DNA of 62,129 nucleotides. Source: Anaerolineales bacterium (GTDB lineage Bacteria > Chloroflexota > Anaerolineae > Anaerolineales > UBA4823). Positions within the stretch are counted from its first letter, which is position 1. Every line of letters begins with the position of its first letter. Position numbers and translations under genes: made by a program. This document shows, piece after piece, positions 41,436 through 52,390 of the stretch. The notes beneath the pieces are model-generated. The model was not told the DNA's origin. It saw only the letters and a list, made by a program, of their open reading frames with translations, and did not search any database. The DNA lies in contig JAGUYW010000024.1 in the NCBI GenBank assembly GCA_020061105.1, forward strand, positions 1 through 62,129, given 5' to 3'.

Positions 41436-43409
41436 ATGACTGCAATCGACGAAATCAAAGCCAGAATTGACATTATAGACCTGGTCTCAGAAAGCGTTCA
41501 ATTGCGCCGCTCTGGCAAAAGCTATAGCGGCTTCTGCCCGTTCCATGAGAACAAGCGCACTCCCGCCTTTGCCGTCTTTCCTGAATCCGGCTCGTGGCGC
41601 TGTTTTGGCCAGTGTAACGAGGGCGGCGATATCTTCAAATTTGTGATGAAGAAGGAGAATTGTGATTTCTCCGAAGCGCTGCGCATCCTGGCTGAACGAG
41701 CTGGTGTGCAGCTCAAGCCGCCAAGCGCCGAAGACCAAGCGGCTGCCGAAGAACACGATAACTTGCGGGCTTTGCTCGAAGAAGCAGTCACCTTTTATCA
41801 TCACCAACTGATGAACACCCCACCTGGGGCTGCAGCACTCGAATACTTGATGACTCGGCGTGGCCTATCCCAGCAGACCATTGAGGCGTTTGGGTTAGGC
41901 TACGCCCCGCTCTCTTGGGACGCCACCCGTAACTATTTCATCTCAAAAGGCTACCATCAAGACGATATTATGGCAGCCGGAATGCTCAGCCAGCGTGAAG
42001 ATGGCAACCCATACGACCGTTTTCGCCACCGGGTTATGTTTCCCATTCGTGATGAGCGTGGGCGGATGGCAGGCTTTGGGGCGCGCATTCTCAATCCAGA
42101 TGATATCCCGAAGTTCCTCAATTCTCCCCAGACCCCAGTTTTTGACAAGGGCGGCTTGCTATATGGCCTTGACCTGGCAAAAAAGTCCATTCGCTCCCTG
42201 GATCAAGTAGTGATTGTAGAAGGGTACCTGGATGTGATCGCCTTGCACCAGGCCGGGTTTACCAATGTCGTTTCGCCGATGGGAACAGCGCTCACCGAAC
42301 ACCAACTACGCATGCTCAAGCGTTTTAGCCGGCGGATTGTGTTAGCGTTGGACCCTGACGCGGCCGGCGACCAGGCCACGCTGCGCGGCTTGCAGGTGGC
42401 GCGCCAGACGCTTGATCGAGAGCAAGACCCGGTGTTTGACGCTCGTGGGTTGTTAGGATATGAAGCCCGGTTACAGGCGGATATCCGCGTCACCACTTTG
42501 CCAGCTGGGCAAGATCCGGACGAAATTGTCCAACAGGATCCTCAGGCCTGGGAGCGCATCATCCAGGAGGCGCGCCCGATTGTGATGCACGTAATGGAAA
42601 CCCTGGCGGCAGAAAAAGACCTGGATGATCCAAAAGTGAAAACAGAAATTGCCACCCAGGTTTTACCGCTCATTGAGGATGTACCAAGTCCAGTCGAGCG
42701 CGATACCTATCGCCAGCGCCTGGCGCGCTTATTGCGCGTCAGCGAACAGGCCTTGTTAGGTCAGTTCCCGTCTACGCGTCCACGCCCACGTTCGCGCCCT
42801 CGCCCGAGGACGGAGGCCTCTCGTCCCGGTGTCGCGTTCCCGGGCGAGTCCAGCGAGCCTTCCACCCCACCTCTGGTAACAGCCGCTATGAGCACCTATA
42901 CGCAGGAGGCGCACTGCCTGGGGGTATTGTTGCGCTTCCCCGAATTGCTGTATCAGGTTGATCGTCGCATGCAGCAAGATGAACTACCGCGTTTGTCGCC
43001 AGCCGATTTTCAGCACGTCGACCATCAAACCATCATGCGCTTGTTTATCGAATCGATCGATCAAGATCAGGCAGAGCCAAAGAACTTTGTTCTCAATCAC
43101 CTCTCTTTGTCTTTAATGGAGATGGCAGATGGCTTACTCGCCCGTACACAACACTTAGACCCAAATCAAGATCGCGTCCTGGAAGATCTGATGCGCATTT
43201 TGCTGTTTTTACGCCGGCGGATGCTTGACCAGGAGATAGAATTTCGCCGCTTTGAAATGCAAGTAGCTCATGAACAAGGCGACCTGATCGTCACACAAGA
43301 TGCCCAAACTATGGTAAAACTATCCAAACTGCGTAAATCCATTGATCGAGCAATCGATCGGGTTTCCAATCGTTCGCTTGCTGCTCGTGATGTAGGCCAG
43401 AAACTATGA
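41436..43409 (+). CDS. dnaG: DNA primase DnaG
   Basis: A 657-residue primase that makes RNA primers for replication. The CHC2 zinc finger is at Cys34, His37, Cys56 and Cys60. The TOPRIM catalytic core has [16 protein letters not shown] (Glu as metal ligand) and the acidic pair in [12 protein letters not shown] Pro/Arg-rich linker ([16 protein letters not shown], about 447-462) leads to the C-terminal helicase-binding domain. The last four bases overlap the start of rpoD (ATGA), so the two are coupled, an arrangement common in bacteria. Confidence 0.95.
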   Translation: MTAIDEIKARIDIIDLVSESVQLRRSGKSYSGFCPFHENKRTPAFAVFPESGSWRCFGQCNEGGDIFKFVMKKENCDFSEALRILAERAGVQLKPPSAEDQAAAEEHDNLRALLEEAVTFYHHQLMNTPPGAAALEYLMTRRGLSQQTIEAFGLGYAPLSWDATRNYFISKGYHQDDIMAAGMLSQREDGNPYDRFRHRVMFPIRDERGRMAGFGARILNPDDIPKFLNSPQTPVFDKGGLLYGLDLAKKSIRSLDQVVIVEGYLDVIALHQAGFTNVVSPMGTALTEHQLRMLKRFSRRIVLALDPDAAGDQATLRGLQVARQTLDREQDPVFDARGLLGYEARLQADIRVTTLPAGQDPDEIVQQDPQAWERIIQEARPIVMHVMETLAAEKDLDDPKVKTEIATQVLPLIEDVPSPVERDTYRQRLARLLRVSEQALLGQFPSTRPRPRSRPRPRTEASRPGVAFPGESSEPSTPPLVTAAMSTYTQEAHCLGVLLRFPELLYQVDRRMQQDELPRLSPADFQHVDHQTIMRLFIESIDQDQAEPKNFVLNHLSLSLMEMADGLLARTQHLDPNQDRVLEDLMRILLFLRRRMLDQEIEFRRFEMQVAHEQGDLIVTQDAQTMVKLSKLRKSIDRAIDRVSNRSLAARDVGQKL

Positions 43410-45109
43410 AAGTACGACGTCAGGCGCCGCCGCTAGATAATAGCGAACCACCTTTCGATGGGGATGATTTTGATGAGCTTCTCGCGGGTCAGGCACTTTT
43501 TGATTTTCAAGATGTGACGCAAGATTTCTTAGTAAATGGTATGGTAGATTTGATTTCGAACAATGACGAATTGCTTCCAGATGATGATTTGGAAGGTGCA
43601 GTAGATGACGTAAATCTGGTAGAGGTTCTGGCGCCGGACGATGAAGACCTTGACCCAGAAGATGACGACGACTTGATTGATGAAGACCGGCTGGTATCTG
43701 TGCAGCCGCGCCTATCTACAGAAATGGGTGAAGACCCGGTTCGGCTTTACTTGAAGGAGATTGGCAATATTGACTTGCTGGATACCGATCGCGAGTTCTG
43801 GCTTTCAACACGCCTGGAACTGCCTCGCCGCCTGGAATCATTGATCTTGCAACATCCCCTGGCGCGACGCGGCGATGCTGGATACTCCGGCCCACATGCC
43901 TCTGCTCGCAGCATTTATCATGCGGCTTACGAAGATTTAAAAACTTACTGGGTACGTCTGGAAGAGGACGCCAGGCGCCTGGGGTACGACCGCCCCGATC
44001 TTAACCGCATCCTGGCTGAAGCGCAAATGCTGCGCCAGACTTGGGAGAGTAATACTCCTTCTTATGTGCGCTCTTACCTGGATAATGGTTTATGGGGGCG
44101 CGACCCTTTGTGGACCAATGTCGCCCGGCATGCCTTTTCTGTCTTTATGTATCTGTATATGATTCCGGAAGATGCTGCTGCGCAACTTGCTAAATATATC
44201 CGCAAACACTCAGGCCTGCCGAGCGAAGGCACCTTCATGCGCTATCTGCCTGACAACAAGGCGTTGCAGGATGAACGGGTGCAGCTCAAGGTGCGCAGCG
44301 AAGTGGCCTATTCAGCCATTATTCGCGCCAATTTACGCCTGGTTGTCAGCATCGCCAAGCGCTACCTCGGGCGGGGTAGTTCATTTTTGGATCTGATCCA
44401 GGAGGGCAATATCGGCCTTTTGCGCGCCGTATCGAAGTTTGACCCAACCCGAGGCTTCAAATTCAGCACCTATGCTACCTGGTGGATTCGCCAATCGATC
44501 AGCCGGTCAATCGCTGACCAGGCTCGCACCATTCGTCTGCCAGTACACGTTTTCGAATCGATTAATCGCTTGCTGCGTGTGCAGCGCGACCTGGTCCAAA
44601 AACTTGGCCGAGAGCCAACCAATGAAGACATTGCCTTGGAAGCAGGTTATCTCGATCCAGCTGACCGCCAGGCCATCGTTAGCGCCCTGGCAGAATCAAC
44701 GCCAATAGATGGTGATCTACAGCGACGCTGGCGGCGTGCTGCTGCCAAAGTCGGCCGCATTATGCGGGCAATGGAAGAACCTATCTCGCTAGATAGCCCG
44801 GTGGGAACGGAGGATAGCGGCCAACTGGGCGATTTCATCGAGGATGAAGACGCCCAGGAACCGATGGACGCCGCAGCGCGCGAAATGCTGCGCGAAGCCA
44901 TCAAGAACGCCTTGGCAGTGCTCTCTGAACGAGAGCGTCAGGTTCTCGAATTGCGTTTTGGGTTGGTAGATGGCACCGACCATACACTTGAAGAGGTTGG
45001 GCAATATTTCAACGTTACTCGAGAGCGTATCCGGCAGATCGAGTCAAAGGCGTTACGCAAATTGCGTCATCCCACCCGTAGCCGCCACTTGCGCGATTTT
45101 CTACGCTGA
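43406..45109 (+). CDS. rpoD: Primary RNA polymerase sigma factor (RpoD/SigA type)
   Basis: A 567-residue sigma-70 factor. The first 100 residues are strikingly acidic (long Asp/Glu runs) and replace a normal region 1.1. Region 1.2 is [12 protein letters not shown], near 109. A roughly 170-residue non-conserved insert separates it from region 2 ([19 protein letters not shown], about 307-325; [16 protein letters not shown]). Region 4.2 with [21 protein letters not shown] ends the protein. A further short insert lies between regions 3 and 4. It should recognise the TTGACA/TATAAT promoters seen throughout the window. Confidence 0.93.
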   Translation: MKVRRQAPPLDNSEPPFDGDDFDELLAGQALFDFQDVTQDFLVNGMVDLISNNDELLPDDDLEGAVDDVNLVEVLAPDDEDLDPEDDDDLIDEDRLVSVQPRLSTEMGEDPVRLYLKEIGNIDLLDTDREFWLSTRLELPRRLESLILQHPLARRGDAGYSGPHASARSIYHAAYEDLKTYWVRLEEDARRLGYDRPDLNRILAEAQMLRQTWESNTPSYVRSYLDNGLWGRDPLWTNVARHAFSVFMYLYMIPEDAAAQLAKYIRKHSGLPSEGTFMRYLPDNKALQDERVQLKVRSEVAYSAIIRANLRLVVSIAKRYLGRGSSFLDLIQEGNIGLLRAVSKFDPTRGFKFSTYATWWIRQSISRSIADQARTIRLPVHVFESINRLLRVQRDLVQKLGREPTNEDIALEAGYLDPADRQAIVSALAESTPIDGDLQRRWRRAAAKVGRIMRAMEEPISLDSPVGTEDSGQLGDFIEDEDAQEPMDAAAREMLREAIKNALAVLSERERQVLELRFGLVDGTDHTLEEVGQYFNVTRERIRQIESKALRKLRHPTRSRHLRDFLR

Positions 45110-45190
45110 TTAACTCCATATCCTTGTCGGACAAAGCTGGTGCTGTGAGTAGCAAGGGGTTCTTCCGTAATTTGGACAAACTTGTGAAAT

Positions 45191-45219
45191 TTGACACTCT
45201 TTACCCCTTATGATAAACT
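45191..45219 (+). promoter_or_regulatory. Sigma-70-type promoter of the nuo operon
   Basis: A perfect TTGACA (45191-45196), a 17-base spacer and TAAACT (45214-45219) preceded by TGA. The predicted start near 45226 gives a leader of about 66 bases to nuoA, with GAGG (45284-45287) before the ATG. Confidence 0.82.
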
Positions 45220-45291
45220 ATGTCGGTTATCGTGCGAGAAAATTTTAAACCAATCTGCTTGCTAATCAGACGACCATTCGAATGAGGCCAT

Positions 45292-45648
45292 ATGTTGAAA
45301 GAATTTGTACCGATTATTGTCTTGATCGTCCTTGCCACAGCAGTAGCCGGAGCGGCCATTCTGGCTGGACATTTGTTTGGCCCGCGCCGTCCGAGCTTAC
45401 GAAAATCGCTGCCCTATGAGTCTGGCATGCGCCCGATTGGCGCCGGCGCTCGCCGTATGCCGATTCGCTTCTATCTGGTAGCGGTTCTTTTCATTTTATT
45501 TGATATTGAGGTAATCTTCTTCATGCCCTGGGCAGTTGTGTTTCGCCAGTTGGGCTGGTTCGGCTTTATCTCGATGATGATCTTTATCCTTGTTTTGCTG
45601 GTGGGTTTTATTTACGAGTGGAAAGAAGGAGCGTTGGAATGGGTGTAG
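45292..45648 (+). CDS. nuoA: NADH-quinone oxidoreductase subunit A
   Basis: A 118-residue membrane subunit of respiratory complex I with three membrane segments. The conserved loop YESGMRPIG (near 41-49) and the segment [22 protein letters not shown] identify it. It is the first gene of a complete 14-gene operon in the order A to N. The gene overlaps nuoB by ten bases. The N-terminal length is normal. Confidence 0.95.
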   Translation: MLKEFVPIIVLIVLATAVAGAAILAGHLFGPRRPSLRKSLPYESGMRPIGAGARRMPIRFYLVAVLFILFDIEVIFFMPWAVVFRQLGWFGFISMMIFILVLLVGFIYEWKEGALEWV

Positions 45649-46121
45649 AGCAGAAATTAGGCAATATGGGGGTTGTGACCCTCAAACTAGAACAGTTAGT
45701 CAACTGGAGCCGTTCGAATGCCATGTGGCCGATGTTGTTTGGCCTGGCTTGCTGCGCTATCGAAATGATGTCGGCTCAGGCAGCCCATTACGATATGAGC
45801 CGCTTTGGCATGGAGCTCATGCGCGCCAGTCCGCGCCAATCTGACCTGATGATCGTTGCCGGGCGAGTATCCCGAAAAATGGCGCCAGTGTTGCGACGCC
45901 TGTATGATCAAATGCCCGATCCGAAATGGGTAATCGCCATGGGAGATTGCGCATCCTGTGGGGGTGTTTTTAACAATTACGCTATTGTCCAGGGCGTTGA
46001 CGAGGTTGTGCCTGTCGATGTCTATGTGGCCGGCTGCCCGCCGCGTCCAGAAGCCCTGATTCATGGCATTGTCACCCTGCATGAGAAGGTCAAGGGTGAG
46101 CGCCTGGCGCATTGGACCTAA
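45639..46121 (+). CDS. nuoB: NADH-quinone oxidoreductase subunit B
   Basis: A 160-residue peripheral-arm subunit carrying the N2 [4Fe-4S] cluster, the last before quinone. Cysteine ligands are in LACCAIEMM (Cys38-Cys39), GDCASCGG and [14 protein letters not shown] 45639 is chosen over 45618 because it follows AAGGAG at proper spacing and overlaps the nuoA stop. Length and cysteine pattern are standard. Confidence 0.95.
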   Translation: MGVEQKLGNMGVVTLKLEQLVNWSRSNAMWPMLFGLACCAIEMMSAQAAHYDMSRFGMELMRASPRQSDLMIVAGRVSRKMAPVLRRLYDQMPDPKWVIAMGDCASCGGVFNNYAIVQGVDEVVPVDVYVAGCPPRPEALIHGIVTLHEKVKGERLAHWT

Positions 46122-46142
46122 GATTTTTGGTAGAGGTGAAAG

Positions 46143-46652
46143 ATGCAGATCACTCAGATGATCGTAGAAGCTTTCCAGGAACGTTTTCAGGCTGGCCTGT
46201 ATGAATTTCGCAATGAGGTCAGCCTGATCCTATCCACCGAACAAATTGCGCCAGCAGCTCTGGCGTTGCGCGATGAATTCAATTTCGAATTGCTCGCCGA
46301 AGAGACAGCCGTGGATTACTGGCCCGAACAAGCGCCGCGCTTCCATGTTGTCTACCGCTTTCGCTCTCTGAAGCACAACGCCATCATCGGGGCGCGTGTG
46401 CCGCTCGATGGCAATGCGCCCAGTATGCCGTCTCTGGTCAGTGTATACGCCAACGCTAACTGGTTCGAACGCGAACTGTGGGATATGTTCGGTATCCGTT
46501 TTGAAGGCCACCCCGATCTGCGCCGGGTTGTGATGCCTTACGATTGGGAAGGTCACCCGCTACGCAAAGATTATCCGTTGGGTTACGAAGAAGTTCAATT
46601 TTCATTCAACTTCGAAGAAATTGATGTTCGTAAGCCCTACGCCCAGGATTAG
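46143..46652 (+). CDS. nuoC: NADH-quinone oxidoreductase subunit C
   Basis: A 169-residue peripheral subunit (30-kDa family) of complex I. The signature segment is WFERELWDMFGIRFEGHPDLRR, followed by DWEGHPLRKDYPL. nuoC and nuoD are separate here, unlike the fused nuoCD of enterobacteria. Start ATG 46143 follows a GAGGTG-type site. It is 21 bases after nuoB and 5 before nuoD. Confidence 0.95.
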   Translation: MQITQMIVEAFQERFQAGLYEFRNEVSLILSTEQIAPAALALRDEFNFELLAEETAVDYWPEQAPRFHVVYRFRSLKHNAIIGARVPLDGNAPSMPSLVSVYANANWFERELWDMFGIRFEGHPDLRRVVMPYDWEGHPLRKDYPLGYEEVQFSFNFEEIDVRKPYAQD

Positions 46653-46657
46653 GGGCT

Positions 46658-47920
46658 ATGATGAGCGACGAAACTGAGTTTAGAGAAATCGAATTCAACC
46701 TGGCGCCCGATTCACTCGATGAATTGAAGCACCTGGTCTCTCAGCGGGCTGTGGATGGAGACACAGTGCTTTTGAACATGGGCCCGCAGCATCCCAGTAC
46801 CCATGGCGTTCTGCGCCTGCTGTTGGAGCTAGATGGCGAGCAGGTAATCAACTGCATTCCCGATGTCGGTTTCTTGCATACCGGGATCGAGAAAAACATG
46901 GAGGCCAAAACATACGAAAAAGCCATCGTGATGACCGACCGGTTGGACTACCTGAACAATCTGGGCAACAACCTGGCTTACTGCATGGCGATTGAGAAGC
47001 TGTGCGATCTGGATGTGCCGCCGCGCGCCCAGGCCTTGCGAGTCATCCTGGCAGAATTACAGCGTATTTCCTCTCACCTGGTCTGGCTGGGCACGCATGC
47101 CCTCGACATGGCTGCCATGTCGGTCTTCTTGTATTGCTTCCGCGAACGCGAATCGATCCTGGATATCTTTGAAATGTGCAGCGGTCAGCGCATGATGACC
47201 ACCTATATCCGCCCTGGCGGCCTGTGGCGCGATACGCCGGTTGAATTCGAAGATGCCGTGCGGAATTTTTTAAAAATTTTTCCCAGTCGCATTGATGAAT
47301 ATGAACGCTTGTTGACAAAAAACCCGCTCTTTCTCGAACGCACTCGTAAAATCGGTATGCTGCCCCCAGATGTGGCTTTACAGTATGGGGTAACCGGCCC
47401 AGCCTTGCGCGCCTCCGGGGTCAATCATGATTTGCGCAAAGTCCAACCTTATTCTGGCTACGAACAATATGATTTTGAAGTCCCCACCCATACAGATTGC
47501 GATACCTATGCGCGTTACCTGGTGCGGATCGAAGAACTACATCAATCGTTACACATTGTTGAGCAGGCCCTGAATAAGCTCCCGCTGGGCCCCGTACGCA
47601 GCAACAACCGGAAATACGTACCCCCACCGCGCTCCGAAATTGGCGTGAGCATGGAAGCTTTGATTCATCATTTCAAGTTGTGGACCGAGGGCTTTACCCC
47701 ACCGGTGGGATCAGTCTATTCAGCGGTTGAATCGCCGCGTGGCGAGTTAGGCGTGTACCTCGAAAGCGATGGCAGTCCCAAACCTTACCGGGTGCATTGG
47801 CGCACCCCTTCCTTCACCAATATGCAGATTTTGCCATACCTTGCGAAGAGTCACCTGGTTGCTGACCTGGTGGTATTGATTGGTACGATCGATGTCGTAT
47901 TAGGCGATGTTGACCGCTAA
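46658..47920 (+). CDS. nuoD: NADH-quinone oxidoreductase subunit D
   Basis: A 420-residue (49-kDa) subunit that forms part of the quinone-binding pocket, related to the hydrogenase large subunit. Landmarks are NMGPQHPSTHGVLRLLLEL, the HTGIEKNMEAKTYEK segment and YLVRIEELHQS. The C terminus ends in the usual DVVLGDVDR. Two adjacent ATGs (46658 and 46661) could start it. The N terminus is about 30 residues longer than the shortest homologues. Confidence 0.95.
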   Translation: MMSDETEFREIEFNLAPDSLDELKHLVSQRAVDGDTVLLNMGPQHPSTHGVLRLLLELDGEQVINCIPDVGFLHTGIEKNMEAKTYEKAIVMTDRLDYLNNLGNNLAYCMAIEKLCDLDVPPRAQALRVILAELQRISSHLVWLGTHALDMAAMSVFLYCFRERESILDIFEMCSGQRMMTTYIRPGGLWRDTPVEFEDAVRNFLKIFPSRIDEYERLLTKNPLFLERTRKIGMLPPDVALQYGVTGPALRASGVNHDLRKVQPYSGYEQYDFEVPTHTDCDTYARYLVRIEELHQSLHIVEQALNKLPLGPVRSNNRKYVPPPRSEIGVSMEALIHHFKLWTEGFTPPVGSVYSAVESPRGELGVYLESDGSPKPYRVHWRTPSFTNMQILPYLAKSHLVADLVVLIGTIDVVLGDVDR

Positions 47921-47947
47921 AGGGGCAAGCGATCTGCCGGAGGCGAT

Positions 47948-48469
47948 ATGTTAGCTGAGAAATACGCACAAGAAATCCAGACCATTCTGGCCAAATATCC
48001 AACCGATCAACGCCGTTCGGCTGTGATGGCGCTCATCTACCTGGCGCAGCGCGATAAAATGTTTGTCGATCGTAAAGATATGGCGGAGATTGGCGAAATT
48101 CTGGGCATCTCTGCCACTGAAGTAGCTTCGATCGTCGGTTTTTACAGCCTGTATTACGATCAGCCCGGCGGGCGCTACCGTTTGCAGGTCTGTACGGATC
48201 TACCCTGTGCCTTGCGCGGCGCTGAGCAGTTCTTACAGGAACTTTGCCACCGTCTAAATATCCAGCCCGGAGGCACCACCTCCGATGGGTTGATAACGGT
48301 TGAGCCCGTGATGTGCCTGGCGGCCTGCGACAAAGCGCCTATGTTTCAGGTGCAATCAGGCGCTGGGTTGGAATATTTTGAAAACCAGACCGTCGAAAGC
48401 GCTCTGTCGTTAGTCAACCAGCTGCGCGCCGATGCTGCTCGCCGCCGGGGAAGGAACGACAATGACTGA
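47948..48469 (+). CDS. nuoE: NADH-quinone oxidoreductase subunit E
   Basis: A 173-residue (24-kDa) thioredoxin-like subunit with a [2Fe-2S] cluster held by Cys82, Cys87, Cys123 and Cys127. It is part of the NADH-oxidising module. A GGAGG site lies just before the ATG. The C terminus is basic and overlaps nuoF by eight bases. Confidence 0.94.
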   Translation: MLAEKYAQEIQTILAKYPTDQRRSAVMALIYLAQRDKMFVDRKDMAEIGEILGISATEVASIVGFYSLYYDQPGGRYRLQVCTDLPCALRGAEQFLQELCHRLNIQPGGTTSDGLITVEPVMCLAACDKAPMFQVQSGAGLEYFENQTVESALSLVNQLRADAARRRGRNDND

Positions 48470-49736
48470 GAAACCTTACGAATATCTCTTGCTGCGCCAT
48501 CGCCAGATTCCTGAGCTCGATAACCTGGAAATATACCGGCAAAATGGCGGCTTTGAGGCTTTCGAGAAAGCAGTGAAAACCATGCAGCCAGCCCAGGTCA
48601 CCGAGTTTGTCAAAGCTTCGGGTCTGCGTGGACGCGGCGGTGCAGGTTTCCCCACTGGCTTGAAATGGGCTTTCATCGACAACAACAATTGGCCGCACTA
48701 TGTGACCGCCAATGCTGACGAATCCGAACCGGGCACCTTCAAAGACCGTGAGATTATGGAGCGCAACCCATACCAATTCCTGGAAGGCGTTGCATTGTGT
48801 GCCTATGCTATCCAGGCGCATCACGCTTACATCTACTTACGCGGTGAGTTTTGGCAAATTGCCGCCCGCCTTGATCAGCATATTGCCGCCTTACACGCCG
48901 CCGGGTTGCTGGGCGAGAAATTGTTTGGCAGCGATTATTCGCTGCAGATTCATACTCACCTGGGCGCCGGCGCTTATATCTGCGGTGAAGAAACAGCCAT
49001 GCTTGAATCCATGGAAGGCAAGCTCGGGCAACCACGCTTGCGCCCACCTTTCCCGCCCTCCTTTGGCCTGTATGGAAAACCCACCGTTGTCAACAATGTT
49101 GAGACCCTGACAAACGTGCCGCTGATCATCGCCCATGGCCCAGAGTGGTATCGCACGATTGGGACGGAGAAAAGCCCTGGCCCGAAAATTTTCTGCCTGT
49201 CAGGGCGGGTGGTCAGGCCAGGTAATTATGAACTGCCGTTGGGAACAACCTTTCGAGAACTGATCTACGAACACGGCGGCGGTATCCTGGAAGGCCGACC
49301 CATTAAAGCCATCATGGCTGCTGGCGCTTCCTCGTCGCTCATCATTGCCAACGACCAGGCGTTGGATACGCCTATGGATTACGAAAATGTGCCCAGTGTG
49401 GGTGGCTCTCTGGGGTCTGCCTCGGTGATTGTCTTAGACGATACGGTGAGTATTCCCTGGTTGATCAACAAGACGATTCACTTCTTCAAGCACGAGTCGT
49501 GTGGCAAATGCACCCCTTGCCGGGAAGGCACTTATTGGATGCAGCACCTGACCGAACGCGTTGCATACGGTCACGCCAGCCAGCAAGATGTTGCTTTGCT
49601 TTACGATGTTGCCAGCCAGATGCGCGGCAAATGTCTGTGCGCCTTGGGAGAATTCTCTATCGAAGCAGTTATTTCTGGCATCGATCGCTTTCGCCCAGAT
49701 TTTGATCAGACCGTGCAAGCCCCGCCGGTGACATAA
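48462..49736 (+). CDS. nuoF: NADH-quinone oxidoreductase subunit F
   Basis: A 424-residue (51-kDa) subunit that binds NADH and FMN and carries the N3 [4Fe-4S] cluster. The NADH/FMN motif is RGRGGAGFPTGLKW, followed by NADESEPGTFKD and GAGAYICGEETAM. Cluster ligands are in HESCGKCTPCREG and KCLCALGEF. ATG 48462 overlaps the nuoE stop and follows AAGGAA; a longer start at 48432 would run further into nuoE. Confidence 0.95.
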   Translation: MTEKPYEYLLLRHRQIPELDNLEIYRQNGGFEAFEKAVKTMQPAQVTEFVKASGLRGRGGAGFPTGLKWAFIDNNNWPHYVTANADESEPGTFKDREIMERNPYQFLEGVALCAYAIQAHHAYIYLRGEFWQIAARLDQHIAALHAAGLLGEKLFGSDYSLQIHTHLGAGAYICGEETAMLESMEGKLGQPRLRPPFPPSFGLYGKPTVVNNVETLTNVPLIIAHGPEWYRTIGTEKSPGPKIFCLSGRVVRPGNYELPLGTTFRELIYEHGGGILEGRPIKAIMAAGASSSLIIANDQALDTPMDYENVPSVGGSLGSASVIVLDDTVSIPWLINKTIHFFKHESCGKCTPCREGTYWMQHLTERVAYGHASQQDVALLYDVASQMRGKCLCALGEFSIEAVISGIDRFRPDFDQTVQAPPVT

Positions 49737-49751
49737 CCAGGATAGACAACT

Positions 49752-52364
49752 ATGACGGACCACAATCAGAAACTTGTTTCTCTAACCATTGACGGGACGC
49801 CGGTTGAAGTTCCCGAAGGCGCCTTAATTGTCAACGCGGCCAGGCTGGTTGGGATTGATATCCCTGTCTTTTGCTATCACCCCAAAATGGAGCCCGTGGG
49901 CATGTGCCGGATGTGCCTGGTTGAAATTGGCCGCCCGATCATCGATCGCGCCACCGGGCAGCCCGTTCTCGACGAAAATGGCGCCCCGAAGATCCAATTT
50001 GGCCCGAAGCTGGAAACGGCCTGCACTACACCGGTGTCGCCAGGTATGGTTGTTTTAGGCGCCAGTGAAAAGGCCAAAGCCGGGCGCAAAGATATTTTGG
50101 AATTCCTGCTCACCTCACATCCTTTGGATTGTCCAGTTTGTGATAAAGGCGGCGAATGTCCTCTCCAAAACCTGACCATGGGCTTTGGGCCAGGTGAAAG
50201 CCGCTTTTTGTTCGACGAGAAAATGAAGATGGATAAGCATGTACCCCTGGGCGAGTTGATTTTCCTCGACCGGGAACGCTGCATCCAGTGTGCTCGCTGC
50301 GTGCGTTTTCAGGATGAAATTGTCGACGACCCGGTGATCGGTTTCTACCAGCGCGGCCGCTCTCTCGAAATCGTCACTTACTCTGAACCGGGCTTTGACT
50401 CTTACTGGTCTGGCAACACCACCGACATCTGCCCGGTGGGGGCTTTGACCACCACCGATTTTCGCTTTCGTTCGCGACCATGGGAACTGCGCGCCGCAGC
50501 CTCGATTTGCAACCAATGCCCGGTTGGCTGCAATACCACGGTGAATGTACGGCGAGAAGCGAGCACAGGCGGTAATTGGACGGTCAAGCGAGTTATGCCG
50601 CGCCAGAACGAGCAGGTGAACGAAATCTGGATTTGCGATAAAGGACGCTTTGGCTACCATTACGCCACTCATGACGGCGAGCGCTTGACACAACCGCTGC
50701 TGCGGCGCGAGGGTGAATTGCAGCCAGCTTCGTGGGAAGAAGCGCTGGGTGTTGCCGCTGAGCGCCTGGGGCAGGCCGGCTCAGGGCTGTTCACCCTGGT
50801 GGGTGGGCGCCTGGCGAATGAAGACCTGTTTAATCTCCAGCAATTGACGGACGCTTTAGGTGGTCAGTCTGCCCTTTACACCCACATGGGCGGCGGAGAA
50901 TTGACCACTCAGCTTGGCTTTGCGCCGGGGACGAATTTTGGCGATATGGGCGCCCAATCGGTTATCCTGGTGGTAGGCAGCGACCTGGAAGAAGAAGCCC
51001 CGCTGTGGTGGTTGCGCATCAAACAGGCCGCCCAGCGCGGCGCCAAACTGATTGTCCTCAACGCCCGCAGCACCAAACTGGACCGGGCAGCGGATTGGGT
51101 ATTGAGATATCCATTCGGCGCCGCAGCCGCAGCGGTGATGGCGTTGAGCAACGCCCTGTCTGCTAAACGCCCAGATCTTCCCGAGGCCGTTCAGGAACTG
51201 GTGCGTAGTCCTGAACTACGCCAAGCTGCTAAAGCCTTTGCCGAAGCGCAAGACGCCGTAATTCTTTACGGGTGCGACAGCATGAGCTTGTCTGAGAGCG
51301 CCAGCCTGGCGCAGGCTTGCGCCAACATTTTATTGGCCACTGGACACACTGGGCGGGTCAATAATGGGCTGCTGGGCGTCTGGCCGCGCCCCAATGACCA
51401 GGGCGCCTGGGAGTTAGGTTACCGCCCTCATCCCGACCTTGCCCAGGCTTTGCTCTCTGCCAAGACATTGCTGATTGCTGCCGCTGATCCAGTAAGCGAC
51501 GATCCCAGCTACCAGGCTGCCTTTGGCAGCGACCAATTCGTTATTGTTCAAGACCTTTATCTCTCGGCGACAGCGCGCTTGGCCGATGTAGTGTTGCCGG
51601 CGCAATCCTGGTTGGAACATGAAGGTAGCTTCACTTCGGCTGAACGTCGCGTGCAGCGCTTTGCACCGGCTTTGCAACCCAGCACCGCCTTGCCTCCCAT
51701 CACAACCAGCCGGGGCTCTAACCGCGCTCAGTTGCTGATGGCGGCTCGACCTGACCTGCAAGGCCCGCAAGCAGATTTTGCCATCCCAGCTTTGCTGGCT
51801 GCCCGCCTGAACCTGGATATCCAGCTTTCCTCAGAAAGCGCTTCACTGGTTTTCTTGCGCATGGCGCAAGCCTCCCCGGCCTTTGCTGGCTTGAATTACC
51901 AGCGCCTGGCGGAAGTGCAGCCCCAGTGGCCAATTGTCGGTCGTGAAGACCTGTACTATGGCGGGACAACATACGAGAATTCTCAAGGTCTGGGGGCGCA
52001 TTTATCCTTGCCCCAGGCGACTCCCAGCCTGGCCTGGCCGCAACTGGCTGATTTCAAACTTCCGAAGCTGGGCATGATTGCATTTCCAATCACCCGACTG
52101 TATGACCGCGGCGCTACATTGCTGCGCACCAGCTTTCTGCACCAACGTACCGGTGAACCTTATGTGGTATTGAATGCCTCTGACGCCGCTCGGTTGAAAA
52201 TCCAGCCCGGCGCTATGGTTCGGGTAAACTTCACCGGCACACAGAACGCTGTGATTGTTCAGGCGCGTTGCAGCGATGAACTTCCCGAGCGTGTGCTCCT
52301 GGCCCCGCGCAGCTTTGGCATTCCTATCCAGGAGCCTATAGCAGTGGAAGTCAAACCGGCGTAA
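49752..52364 (+). CDS. nuoG: NADH-quinone oxidoreductase subunit G
   Basis: An 870-residue (75-kDa) iron-sulfur subunit. An N-terminal [2Fe-2S] domain has CYHPKMEPVGMCRMCLVE and a long insertion before the fourth cysteine (TACTTP). Then come DCPVCDKGGECPLQ, CIQCARCVRF, and CNQCPVGCN at the start of the molybdopterin-oxidoreductase-like domain. That large C-terminal domain has lost cofactor binding in complex I in general. The insertion is like those in Actinobacteria and Chloroflexota homologues. Length is typical. Confidence 0.94.
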   Translation: MTDHNQKLVSLTIDGTPVEVPEGALIVNAARLVGIDIPVFCYHPKMEPVGMCRMCLVEIGRPIIDRATGQPVLDENGAPKIQFGPKLETACTTPVSPGMVVLGASEKAKAGRKDILEFLLTSHPLDCPVCDKGGECPLQNLTMGFGPGESRFLFDEKMKMDKHVPLGELIFLDRERCIQCARCVRFQDEIVDDPVIGFYQRGRSLEIVTYSEPGFDSYWSGNTTDICPVGALTTTDFRFRSRPWELRAAASICNQCPVGCNTTVNVRREASTGGNWTVKRVMPRQNEQVNEIWICDKGRFGYHYATHDGERLTQPLLRREGELQPASWEEALGVAAERLGQAGSGLFTLVGGRLANEDLFNLQQLTDALGGQSALYTHMGGGELTTQLGFAPGTNFGDMGAQSVILVVGSDLEEEAPLWWLRIKQAAQRGAKLIVLNARSTKLDRAADWVLRYPFGAAAAAVMALSNALSAKRPDLPEAVQELVRSPELRQAAKAFAEAQDAVILYGCDSMSLSESASLAQACANILLATGHTGRVNNGLLGVWPRPNDQGAWELGYRPHPDLAQALLSAKTLLIAAADPVSDDPSYQAAFGSDQFVIVQDLYLSATARLADVVLPAQSWLEHEGSFTSAERRVQRFAPALQPSTALPPITTSRGSNRAQLLMAARPDLQGPQADFAIPALLAARLNLDIQLSSESASLVFLRMAQASPAFAGLNYQRLAEVQPQWPIVGREDLYYGGTTYENSQGLGAHLSLPQATPSLAWPQLADFKLPKLGMIAFPITRLYDRGATLLRTSFLHQRTGEPYVVLNASDAARLKIQPGAMVRVNFTGTQNAVIVQARCSDELPERVLLAPRSFGIPIQEPIAVEVKPA

Positions 52365-52390
52365 TTTGCATGTAAGTTGAGGACTGAATA

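Noticed and set aside
45110-45291. tRNA or small RNA between rpoD and nuoA
   Set aside because: No cloverleaf arms or CCA end could be drawn; the space is accounted for by the nuo promoter and leader.
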